A stretch of 64,000 bases of DNA from Caenorhabditis elegans (lineage: Eukaryota; Nematoda; Chromadorea; Rhabditida; Rhabditidae): contig NC_003280.10 in the NCBI RefSeq assembly GCF_000002985.6, positions 14,194,501 through 14,258,500 of the forward strand, read 5' to 3'. The notes under the pieces are model-generated. The model was not told the DNA's origin, did no database searches, and saw nothing but the letters and a program-made list of their open reading frames with translations. Shown piece after piece: positions 22,648 through 32,090 of the stretch. Both the position numbers and the translations under genes were made by a program. The first letter of the stretch is position 1; each line of letters opens with the position of its first letter.

Positions 22648-24467
22648 CTAATTTCTTCTTAATCGATTTTCCATTGAATTCATCAGTTGTAGCCGCTCCG
22701 ATCTCTGAAAAATGGTAAAGTTTTGAATTAAAAATTAGAAATATCGAGTTTTTATTTTTAATTCTTTTTTTTCCAATTTTTCTGATTTTTCAATTTTTTT
22801 GAAAATTCAGAAAAATTTCAGAAAAAATTTCAGAAAAAAATCAGAAAAAGTTCAGAAAAAAATTCGGAAAAAATTCTGAAACTTCTCTGAAATTTCTCTG
22901 AATTTTTTTTTAAATACATTTTTTTTTATTGATTTTTGAGAATTGTGATGGTTTCCGACCGAAAATTGTGGAAAATTATAAAGTTTTGGATGAATTAGTG
23001 AGGAAAATTGATTCTAACAAGTTTCTTTTAAAAAATATTCAAAGATAACTGCACATTTTAGATTTTTTTTGTTCTATTTTCCGATACTCACATTATGTCC
23101 CAAATCACTGCCAATTGAAACGTTCAGTGCCAATCTACGCCGAATTCCCGTCGATTTTGGAGTTTCTCTGCAATTTTTCAATTTTTTTGAGATTTTTCCG
23201 ACGTTTTTCGAGCAATATTTGACAATTTTTTGGAAAAAGTGAATTTTACGATCAAAAACAAGTTTTTTTGCTATCATTTCGACCTTATTTAATAATTTTT
23301 ACGTTATTTTTACATATTACACAATGTTTATAATAAGTGGTCCGTACATTTCCGCTGAAAAATCGATTTTTCTGAGTGATGGCGGCGCTGACATTGTAAT
23401 CAGCTTTTCCTTGTTCACAAATCGTTGGTTTCCGCATTTATTTGAAGATCATGGATGCTAGAAGACGATTCCTTCGGATTCCGACTGTTTTCTCTGTAGA
23501 ATATTGATTTTTTTGGATTTTACGCGGTTTTTTTGAATTTCAAACCTCGATGATGATGGCGCATTGTTGATTGGCACTAAATTAATAATTTTAATGCGTT
23601 AATTTTGATTTTGTTATCTGAAAAACAATACATTTGAAAGGAAAGTGAGCTTTATGAATACATAAAATTAAAGAAAAAACAAAAAAATAAAACTTAAATG
23701 TTCTACAGTACACATTAAAGGCGCATAACCCAACGTTATCAGTGGGTCTCGAGGGGAAAACATAAAGTCGATTTTTAAGAATTTTTCATATGTTTTCCAG
23801 TGAATCCATTTCCAGTATATTTTTATTAAAATTCGCAAATTATTCGCATTTTTCATCATCAGAAGCCTTAGGAAAATGTGTAAAAATCGACTTCAAACTT
23901 TTCCCCTCGAGACCCAGTATTAATGTTGGGCAATGCGCCTTTAAGGAGTACTGTAGACATTTTTTTGTTTTTACTTTAATTTTATTTTTGAAAAATAATA
24001 AGAGTAACGGAAGATAAAACAAAAAAATCTAAAATTTGCAGTTATTTTTAGATATTTCTTGCAAACATTTTGTTAAAATCAATTTTCCACACTAATTTAG
24101 CCAAAAATTTCTAATTTTCCATAAGTAAGTGATGAAAATCGCTGAAAATTCACGAACAGTCTCGAAAATCAGGAAACTAAATTTTTCTTTAAAAAAAAGT
24201 TCCATAAAATATGGAAAATTTGAAGGAAAGAAAACTCAGATAAAACAAAAAATTTTTTGGTATAAAATCCATTAAAATTCAGAAAATCGAATTTTCGGCG
24301 ATTTTCAGAGCCGGAAAATTGCACAATTTACCTAAAACCACGTCAATCCGGATCACGACTCATAAAAGTGGTATTCTCGTGTAGCTCAGTGCAACAGGAT
24401 GCAGTAAGTCGGGCTCCTCAGCTAAGATTCTTCCCATCTGGAAGAATTCCTGTGTTCCTTTGTCCAT
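22648..24467 (-). other. Doubtful small spliced gene or gene remnant
   Basis: Three islands on the minus strand look exonic. At 24467-24360 an ATG opens a 35-codon ORF (MDKGTQEFFQMGRILAEE...) with balanced codon use unlike the AT-rich surroundings, followed by a good donor (TTTTAG|GTAAAT at about 24332). At 23167-23092 a segment lies between an acceptor (aaattgcag) and a donor (gtgagt). At 22704-22648 a third segment follows an acceptor (tttttcag). Exons two and three share one open frame ending RLRRN-stop, but no phase joins exon one to them without a stop. So it may be a short peptide gene with introns in its 3' UTR, a decayed gene, or chance. A related copy of the third segment's acceptor region occurs at 26336-26370. 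I do not recognise the product. Confidence 0.3.
23700..23960. repeat. Foldback element, GCGCCTTTAA/GTACTGTAGA ends
   Basis: Ends TCTACAGTACACATTAAAGGCGC and GCGCCTTTAAGGAGTACTGTAGA, followed inward by GGGTCTCGAGGGG and its complement. Confidence 0.75.
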
Positions 24468-24534
24468 CTCTCACAAAAGAAGAATGAATGAAATCTAGAA
24501 CTAGTAATTTGAACGTTTTTAATGCTAGCTCACG

Positions 24535-25110
24535 TGAGACGACTCAAAATTGATGGCAGAACCCTAAAAAATGACCCTTTTTCTATTTCTAGTGGTTTCC
24601 AAAAAATTATTTTTTGGCCAAAAAAAAGGACAGTCATTTGATGGCTGAAAAAACAATTGGGCAAAAATAAAAAGTTGTCTAAATTTGTTAGAAACGGGTA
24701 ATTCATATATGTATAAATCAGAAAAACTAGATGAAACCCGTCAAAAACTATTAAAAAGTGGCAAAAATGGCAAAAAAGTGGCAAAAAATCACAATTTTGA
24801 AACTTCTCTAAAATAATTCATTTTGTAGCTAGATGACTCAAAATTGATTTCAGAACCCTAAAAAGTTGTCTTTTTTAAAAATATAGTAGTTTTAAACATT
24901 TTTAGAAAAATAATTTTTTGTGCCGAAAAAAAAGGACAGTCATTAATTAGATGGCTGAAAAATTGGACAAAAATGAAAAGTTGTCTAAATTTGTTAAAAA
25001 CGGGTAATTCATATATGCTGAATTCAGAAAAACTAGGTTTAACCCATCAAAAACTATTAAAAAGTGGCAAAAATGGGCAATTTATGGCAAAAATTCACAA
25101 TTGTTAAACT
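24535..25110 (+). repeat. Direct duplication, about 295-bp period
   Basis: GACTCAAAATTGAT, AAAGGACAGTCATT, GTTGTCTAAATTTGTTA and AACGGGTAATTCATATATG each occur twice in the same order. Confidence 0.75.
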
Positions 25111-25484
25111 CTTATAAAATGGTTACCGGCTTCCAATGCAATAGGGCGCAAAAAAGGTATATTAAAAAATATGCATATTTCCAGAATCCGGCACCAAATG
25201 AATACCAACTACCCACCACCACCCAGCCACGATCACCATGGCCATTAACTCTTCCAAGAGAAGTAAAACTTATTTTAAGTTCGTGTATCACGTATCCATA
25301 TGCGAGTGAGAAAAATCGCCATATTTTACGCGCAAAAAGCACCTGCGTCTCTTTTTCTCGCACGCTGTCTAACGCCTATGCAAAACGCCTATGGTGAGAG
25401 AGCGTGTGGAGAAGAGAGAGCTGGCGTTCTCATCAAATCATGGATACGTAATAATCAATTGTGAACGCCAAAAAATCTATTACG

Positions 25485-25795
25485 GGAACACAAAATTTGA
25501 AGAATGCGTATTGCACAACATATTTGACGCGCAAAATATCTCGTAGCGAAAATTACAGTAACTCTTTAAATGATTACTGTAGCGCAATTTAGAAAATTTT
25601 GAAAATCGAAAAATTCAACAGTTTTCTGAATTAAAATTTAGTTAATCAAATTTAAAATTATTCAATTATCAATATTCTATCGATAAAAAAATTATTTTAA
25701 TCCATTCGATCCCGTAAATCGACGCTACCGTAGTTTTCGCTACGAGATATTTTGCGCGTCAAATATGGCGTGCAATAATGGCAATAAATACCTGA
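25485..25795. repeat. Foldback element with TTTGACGCGCAAAATATC ends
   Basis: The left arm (ATTTGACGCGCAAAATATCT, CGTAGCGAAAATTACAGTAA) is mirrored at 25725-25790 (CGCTACGAGATATTTTGCGC). The same family recurs nested at 27490-27725. Confidence 0.8.
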
Positions 25796-25884
25796 TTTTA
25801 TATGTTCTCAATTTTGGTACTTGTGTATTATTTCCCCTCATTTTAATATTATCCATTTTAATGAAGATAATAGAAATGTCCTAA

Positions 25885-26335
25885 ATTGAATTTTTTCCGC
25901 GGATATAACTTAAACTTTCGAAAAAAATCTGTTTTTTAGAATTGATTCTGAGACAACACACACTTATAAATAATTACGAGCATTATAATTTTGAGTCTTC
26001 TATTCACTGAAATACATGTTTTAAAAAAAAGATAGTAGAAATGTTCAAAATCGAATTAATTTCAAACAAAAAAATTTTTTTCTCCGAGCTTTTTAAAATT
26101 TTCAGACATGGCTCTGAGACAACACAAACTTATAAATAATTACGAACATTATATTTTTGAAATTGTATGTCACTGAACTAAATTTCAAACAAAAAAAGAG
26201 AGCATAGATTTGTCAAAAATCCAATTTCTACGAACTTTTTAAAATTTTCGAAAAAAAATCTGTTTTTTCAGACATGGCTCTGAGACAACACAAACTTAGA
26301 AATAATTACGAACATTATATTTTCGAAATTGCTCC
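25885..26335 (+). repeat. Three direct copies of an ACAACACA repeat
   Basis: CTGAGACAACACA followed by AAATAATTACGA starts at about 25950, 26110 and 26279; a fourth copy is at about 19170. Each follows an AAAATCTGTTTTTTAGA-like segment. Confidence 0.7.
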
Positions 26336-26521
26336 AGTTGTTGAGCCGCTCCGATCTCTGAAAATTCGTAGAGTTTTTATTTATTTTTTTCAGAATTGTT
26401 TTTTATATTTTTTTTTGTATATTTATCAACAAATATTAAATATCAAATTAATTCATATATTCTATCTATATTTAAAAAACAATAAAAATTCAACAAGAAC
26501 AACAATAATTATAAAAGATTC

Positions 26522-29500
26522 CTATTCCTGAGGCCCGCCACCCATTGGGCTCATAATTAATTTGGAGCATTTCGTCGTCGGCTCCGCTGGGACGTCAAAT
26601 TGCTCGGCGAGCTCTTTTCCAATGACTTGTAGATCTTCTGAAGGGACTTGGATAGTTTGGAGCACAGCTTTCAGGAATTGAGACGCATTTTCTCTGAAAA
26701 AAAAATATTTGTTTTTAATATTTTTCCTCAAAAATCAATTTTTTCCACCACCTACTTTTGCACAATAACACACGCATTCGGACCGGCGTCAAATGTATAA
26801 GCAGCTCGAATTCCTCCAATATTAAACTCTTCAACTGTGTCGATTAACTGCCACGATGCTTCATTCAAATACCGAATTGGCGGCGTAGAATCCATGCAAA
26901 CCGCGTGGAATTGATTGCTATCGGCCATGATGACGCGTGCGAGCTGCTCGAAATTCCGTGAAGTATACGCTTCCTGGATTTGTTGGATTCGTTGAGGAAC
27001 TATCGATTCAATGCGATGCTTGAGAAGTTGAGATGTTTCTCGTGATCTTCGCATTCCTTCACTGGAGCCCACTTTTTTGCGGCCATCGTCGAAGACTAGA
27101 ATTATGCAGTAGAGATCTTCCCAGTTGGCGGCGGCTTCTGTTCTCTGGAAATATAGTTTTTATTTTTTTAAATTTAATTTTTTTAATTGATTTATTTTTA
27201 ATTTTCCGTAAAATCGAAATATACAAATTTTTCAAATTTTTAGTTATTTTTTGAGAAAAAAATCGAAACTTTTTTCACTTTTCCAGGGTTTTATTATCTG
27301 AAAATTCATTAATTCAGTTATAATCTCTACATTTTTCAGAAAAATTATTATTTTTTAAAACCAGAGGTGATGAAGAGTTATAAAATTTTTCGAAAATTAA
27401 TTAAAAAAACCATTTCTGGCCGCCAAATTAAATCGGTGGCCGAAGTTTTTCCAATGGTTGATTTTTTAAAGGAAACTTAATACGAGTACACTGAACTCTA
27501 AGAATGCGTATTGCACAACATATTTGACGCTCAAAATATCTCGTAGCGAAAACTACAGTAACTCTTTAAATGACTACTGTAGAGCTTGTGTCGATTTACG
27601 GGCTTTCGAACAGAAATTCGTTTCGAAAATCGAGCCCGTAAATCGACAGTCATTTAGAGAGTTACTGTAGTTTTCGCCACGAGATATTTTGCGCGTCGAA
27701 TATGTTGCCTAATACGCATTCTCAGAATTTAGTGTTCCTGTAATAAGTTCCCTTAAAAAAATCAAAACCATTGAAAAAGCCTCGGCCACCGATTTAATTT
27801 GGCGGCTGGAATTGATTTTTTTTCAATTTTCGAGTATTTGTATAACTCTTCGTCTGCTCTGTTTTGGTTTTTTCTCATTTTTGGGAAAATTTTCAAATTT
27901 TTGATTGTTTCCGCTTTGTGCTCGGTTTTTATTTTCTAATATATGACCTTTTTCACTTAAATTGAGTTTTCAGACGAAAAATTCTGAAAAAGTGAACAAT
28001 TTTTCTTTTTTTTTTCTCAGAAAATGACTAAAAATGTGGAAATTTTCCAATTTTTGATTTTACGGAAAATCAAAAAAAAAAAAGTTTTTGTAAAAAAATT
28101 TCTGAAATAAAAAAAACGGAAAAAAATCCTGATCACTGCAACTTTTTCCTCACGAGGGACGAGGAAAAGTGGTTTCTAGGCCATGGCCGAGGGGCCGACA
28201 AGTTTCAGCGGCCATTTATCTTGTATTGTTTTCCGCTTGTTTTCTTTCGTTTTTCATCGATTTTTTTCGTTTTTTCTTAATAAAACTGATAAATAAATAA
28301 TTTTGCAGATGCTAAAACAATTTCCAAGTAAAAAAAAGTGTATTCAGTGGGCAAGCAGCGGTGAAAGTGGGCAATGTAAAATTATGGATTACGGGAATAC
28401 AAAACCTAAACTTTTTCTGAAACATGATACATATGCTGCTTAAATGCTGAGACTACCTGATTTTCATAACGAGACCGCTGAAAAAGTTTTGAGGTTTCCA
28501 AAATTCAACTTTTTTGGTGAAAAAGTCGAGATTTTCGCACAAAAAGTTGAATTTTAAAAACCTCAAAACTTTTTCAGCGGTCTCGTTATGAAAATCAGGT
28601 AGTCTCAGCATTTAAGCAGCACATGTATCATGTTTCAGAAAAAGTTTAGGTTTTGTATTCCCGTAATCCATCATATTGCATTGACCACTTTCACCGCTGC
28701 TTGCCCACTGAATACATAATTTTTTTACTTGGAAAATGTTTTAGCATCTGCAAAAAGTATTTATTTATCAGTTTTAATAAGAAAAAACGGGAAAAATCTG
28801 TGAAAAACAAAAGAAAACAGGCGGAAAACAAAGCAAGATTAATGACCGCTGAAATTTGTCGGCCCCTCGGCCATGGCCTAGAAACCACTTTTCCTCGTCC
28901 CTCGTGAGGAAAAAGTTGCAGTGTGATTTTTAGAGCTTTTTTTGTCATTGTAGAGTAAAAAAAGTGCCAAAATCTCGATTTTTTGCTCCAAAAATTCCAA
29001 TTTCCACTGAATTTTCTCGACTTCCCGTACCACAGCCAAACAATCCGATCCATCATCCATCTCCCCTTTCCTCCAATGCACCAATCCTCCATACATGCTC
29101 CGGCAGGCACTTCCTGATCCAATTCTTGCGAGCCGATTCGCTTGAGAATCATCTAGTCGTAGAATCCGTTGAATTGCCAATGCAATTGCAGCAAATCCGG
29201 CGGCCGAGGATGCCAGCCCAGCTGCAACCGGAAAATTCGTAGTCGAGGTGACGTGGAAATGGTAGAAGATCGGCGGAGGATCATTTCCATTTGAATCCGC
29301 CGATGATGCTTCTGCTTCTTTTCGTTTCCTCTGAAGTCGGAGAGCCTCATCGAAGACTGTTTGGTATCGTTTGTTGGAGCTCAGTTCCACTGATTTTCCA
29401 TTTATTTCTACCTGGAAAATGGAGAATTTAGGAATTTTCTGAAGAGTTTTTTGTGGCTATTTTGAGAAATCAGTGAAAAATTTAAAATTTTTAATTCAGG

Positions 29501-31759
29501 TTCCGCGGAAAATCACGCAATAATTTTTCCTAAAATTGCAAAAAAAATTCAAAAAATAAAAAATTTCAGCTTGAAAATAATTTAATAATTTTACTTCCGA
29601 AATGTCGAAAATATATTTTTCAAAAACAAACCCTTATTTTAAAGAATTATAGATCAAGAGTCAGTGGAAAATCTGGAATTTCAGAGTTTTTTCTGTGATT
29701 TTCATTATTTTAAATTTGAAAATATCGAAAATATTGGAAAAATCAAATATTCTAATAGAAAAAGTTGTTTAAAAAAAAAACTCAAATTAATTTAAATTCC
29801 TGAAAAAAATTGAAATTATCCCAATTTTTTACATTTTTATTCGAGAACCCAAAGCATAATATTTTTCTCGGAATTTTAGAAAAAAGTCTAAAAATTAAAA
29901 TTTTTACAAAATTAATTTTTTTGAAAAATGTGAAAACATTTAAAGGTGGTGTAGTCGAATTTTTTTAGTGCTTTGTTAGACTCAAAATTGTCTGAAAACA
30001 CCGAATTTCATAATGAAACTTCTTGAAATCTTTTCAGAAAAAAGTTATGACGGCTCAAAAAATGGCTTAAAGTTAGTTAAAATCGGAAACTTGACTTGTC
30101 AGCGGCTGGACACAGTTTTTTTTTGAAATCACCGTAAAATTTGAAGTGTACAAGTTGATTATCTCGCGTTTTAAACTTCATTAAGGTATTTTAAAGTCGA
30201 TGGACGGCGAGTTTTGGCTCAAATAAATTGAAAATCCATCGCCGTCCATCGATTTTTAAATACCTTAACCAAGTTTAAAACGCAAGGTAATCAACTTGTA
30301 TACTTCAAATTTTACGGCGATTTCAAAAAAGTAAGTTTCCAGACAATTTCCGATTTTAACTAACTTTAAGCTATTTTTTGAGCCGTCATAACTTTTTTCT
30401 GAAAAGATTTCAAAAAGTTTCATTATGAAATTCGGTGTTTTCAGACAATTTTGAGTCTAACAAAGCACTAAAAAATTCGACTACACCACCTTTAAATTTT
30501 TTCACATTTTTCAAAAAAATTAATTTTGTAAAAATTTTAATTTTTAGACTTTTTTCTAAAATTCCGAGAAAAATATTATGCTTTGGGTTCTCGAATAAAA
30601 ATGTAAAAAATTGGGATAATTTCAATTTTTTTCAGGAATTTAAATTAATTTGAGTTTTTTTAAAAAATAACTTTTTCTATTAGAATATTTGATTTTTACA
30701 ATATTTTCGATATTTTCAAACTTAAAATAATGAAAGTCACAGAAAAAACTCTGAAATTCTGATTTTCCAATGACTCTTGATCTATAATTCTTTAAAATAA
30801 GGGTTTGTTTTTGAAAAATATATTTTCGACAAAATTATTTTCAAGCTGAAATTTTTTATTTTTTGATTTTTTTTTGCAATTTTAGGAAAAATTATTGCGT
30901 GATTTTCCGCGAAACCTGAATTAAAAATTTTAAATTTCGGGAAAAAATTTTTAAAAAAAGAATTTCAGTATAATACAAAATTTAAAAATTTTGCTTTTTA
31001 AAGAAAATATTAAATTTTGAATTTTTTAAGGTTTGTTTCAAAAAAAAATCGAATTTTAATTTTTTTTTTTATTAAAAAAAATGGTTTTTTAATATTCAAA
31101 TTCATGAAAAACTACGATTTTTGTCTTTTTCACTTTTTAAAAATATTACCGAGACGCGAAAATTACGATTTTCGCGCCAAAAATACATTACCGGGTCTCG
31201 CCACGACAAAAATTTTTTTGTTAAAAACAAAAGATGTGTGCCTTTAAAGAGTACTGTAGTTTCAAATCAGAATTTATTGATTTTCCCTAGCGGAAAACTA
31301 TGAAAAATCAATTTTAAAAAATTCTGAAACTACAGTATCTTTAAAGGCGCATCACATCTTTGCATTTTGCATTTAACAAAAATTCGGTCGTTTCGAGACT
31401 CGGGGTACCGTATTTTTTGCGCAAAAATAGCAAACTTCGCTTTTTTGGGTAATATTTATGGCATTTTTTGAGGGAAAAAAGTCATTTTTTCTCAAATTTT
31501 TCGATATTTTTCATGGAAACCAGATTTTTCAACAAAAAAAATTTCCCGCTCCAAAATTCCGCGCTACCGTATGCTTCCCAACTCCAGGAACCATCCGAAT
31601 TGTCGTCTCCGCCGTCAGCCGATCCACGGTCAGTGAAATCGAATCATTGAGCGGCAGAATGAGTAGATCATCTCGTTTTCCCCAATACTTGACAAGTGCA
31701 ATGTTCATCGGAACTCGGACCGTCGCCTCCGCCTCCGCTGCTCCATCGTCTTGGCTCAT
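26522..31759 (-). CDS. Mevalonate diphosphate decarboxylase
   Basis: GHMP-family enzyme that turns mevalonate 5-diphosphate into isopentenyl diphosphate using ATP, the last step of the mevalonate pathway; in nematodes this feeds dolichol, ubiquinone and protein prenylation, not sterols. Exons in order: 31759-31568, 29411-29031, 27144-26756, 26693-26522; in frame, 377 aa (human enzyme about 400). Hallmarks: [13 protein letters not shown] and NDSISLT near residues 18-42, the ATP-binding [49 protein letters not shown] and the catalytic-Asp motif YTFDAGPNA. The exon 2 donor is set at 29030 because it restores the family's length at the [13 protein letters not shown] junction. An acceptor (tttttcag) ends at 31776, 17 nt before the ATG. 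It lies 331 bp downstream of men-1 on the same strand, so an operon is possible. Introns 1 and 2 are nearly filled with inverted repeats. I believe this is Y48B6A.13. Confidence 0.92.
27185..28085. repeat. Nested inverted repeats in decarboxylase intron 2
   Basis: Outer arms: ATTTTCCGTAAAATCGAAAT / GATTTTACGGAAAAT. Middle: GGCCGCCAAATTAAATCGGTGG / CCACCGATTTAATTTGGCGG. Inner: the GAATGCGTATTGCACAACAT family (27490-27725), centred on TTCGAAAATCGAGCCCGTAA. At least two insertion events are implied. Confidence 0.8.
28134..28925. repeat. Long palindrome, ~385-bp arms, in decarboxylase intron 2
   Basis: The left end CACTGCAACTTTTTCCTCAC and right end GTGAGGAAAAAGTTGCAGTG are exact complements. 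GGCCATGGCCGAGGGGCCGA and TCGGCCCCTCGGCCATGGCC, then AGCAGCGGTGAAAGTGG and CCACTTTCACCGCTGCT follow in mirrored order. The unpaired centre is about 30 bp near 28530. Confidence 0.9.
29478..30940. repeat. Very long palindrome, ~0.7-kb arms, in decarboxylase intron 1
   Basis: Outermost pair: AATTCAGGTTCCGCGGAAAA at 29497 and TTTTCCGCGAAACCTGAATT at about 30903. Mirrored pairs continue inward (GTGGTGTAGTCGAA / TTCGACTACACCAC; AAAGTTATGACGGCTCAAAA / TTTTGAGCCGTCATAACTTT) to a centre at about 30210 (GATGGACGGCGA / TCGCCGTCCATC). The inner 29945-30490 part is a foldback family also present as single arms at 7640-7990 and 18690-18900. Confidence 0.9.
31140..31435. repeat. Foldback element, GTCTCGCCACGAC / GCGCCTTTAAAG type
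   Basis: CCGGGTCTCGCCACGAC at left and a decayed GTTTCGAGACTCGGGGTACCG at right; inner GCCTTTAAAGAGTACTGTAG / CTACAGTATCTTTAAAGGCG. In decarboxylase intron 1. Confidence 0.75.
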
Positions 31760-32090
31760 TCTGGTGGCAAAAAATCTGAAAAATTGCTGGAAAACGGAGT
31801 GACCAAAAAAAGCGGCAAAAATCTGGAAATCCAACAGGAACAAAAAAAAACTGGAAAAATGCCCTAACAAGCTAAATTTACATGTAAATTTATATAATTA
31901 AATTTTTGTATAATCTAAAAATCCATAGGATTATGCTATACACGTAGACATTAAGAACTTTGTGAAAAAAAAATGAATTTTTAGGGGTAAAAAGGTAAAA
32001 TAGGGTGTATTTACGCGGGAAAGAGAGATGGAGAGAGAGACTAGAGAAAAATGCGAAAAAAATTGGGAAAAAAAACGATAAAATAAAAGA
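31760..32090 (-). promoter_or_regulatory. Short gap between men-1 and the decarboxylase gene
   Basis: 331 bp from the men-1 stop to the decarboxylase ATG, same strand. It is pyrimidine-rich on the minus strand and ends with an acceptor at 31776. I see no clear AATAAA on the minus strand here. The spacing fits an operon junction with SL2 trans-splicing, but a separate promoter is equally open. Confidence 0.4.

Larger units (their letters stand above)
22288..26521. other. AT-rich intergenic with repeats
   Basis: Between two convergent genes. Besides the doubtful gene it holds TCAGAAAAAATTTC-type simple repeats (22790-22920), a GCGCCTTTAA foldback (23700-23960), a ~295-bp tandem duplication (24535-25110), another foldback (25485-25795) and ACAACAC repeats (25885-26330). 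Confidence 0.5.

Noticed and set aside
24360-24362. Reading through the TGA of the 35-codon ORF as selenocysteine
   Set aside because: The continued frame does reach the donor, but C. elegans is known for a single selenoprotein (TRXR-1) and nothing like a SECIS element was noted.
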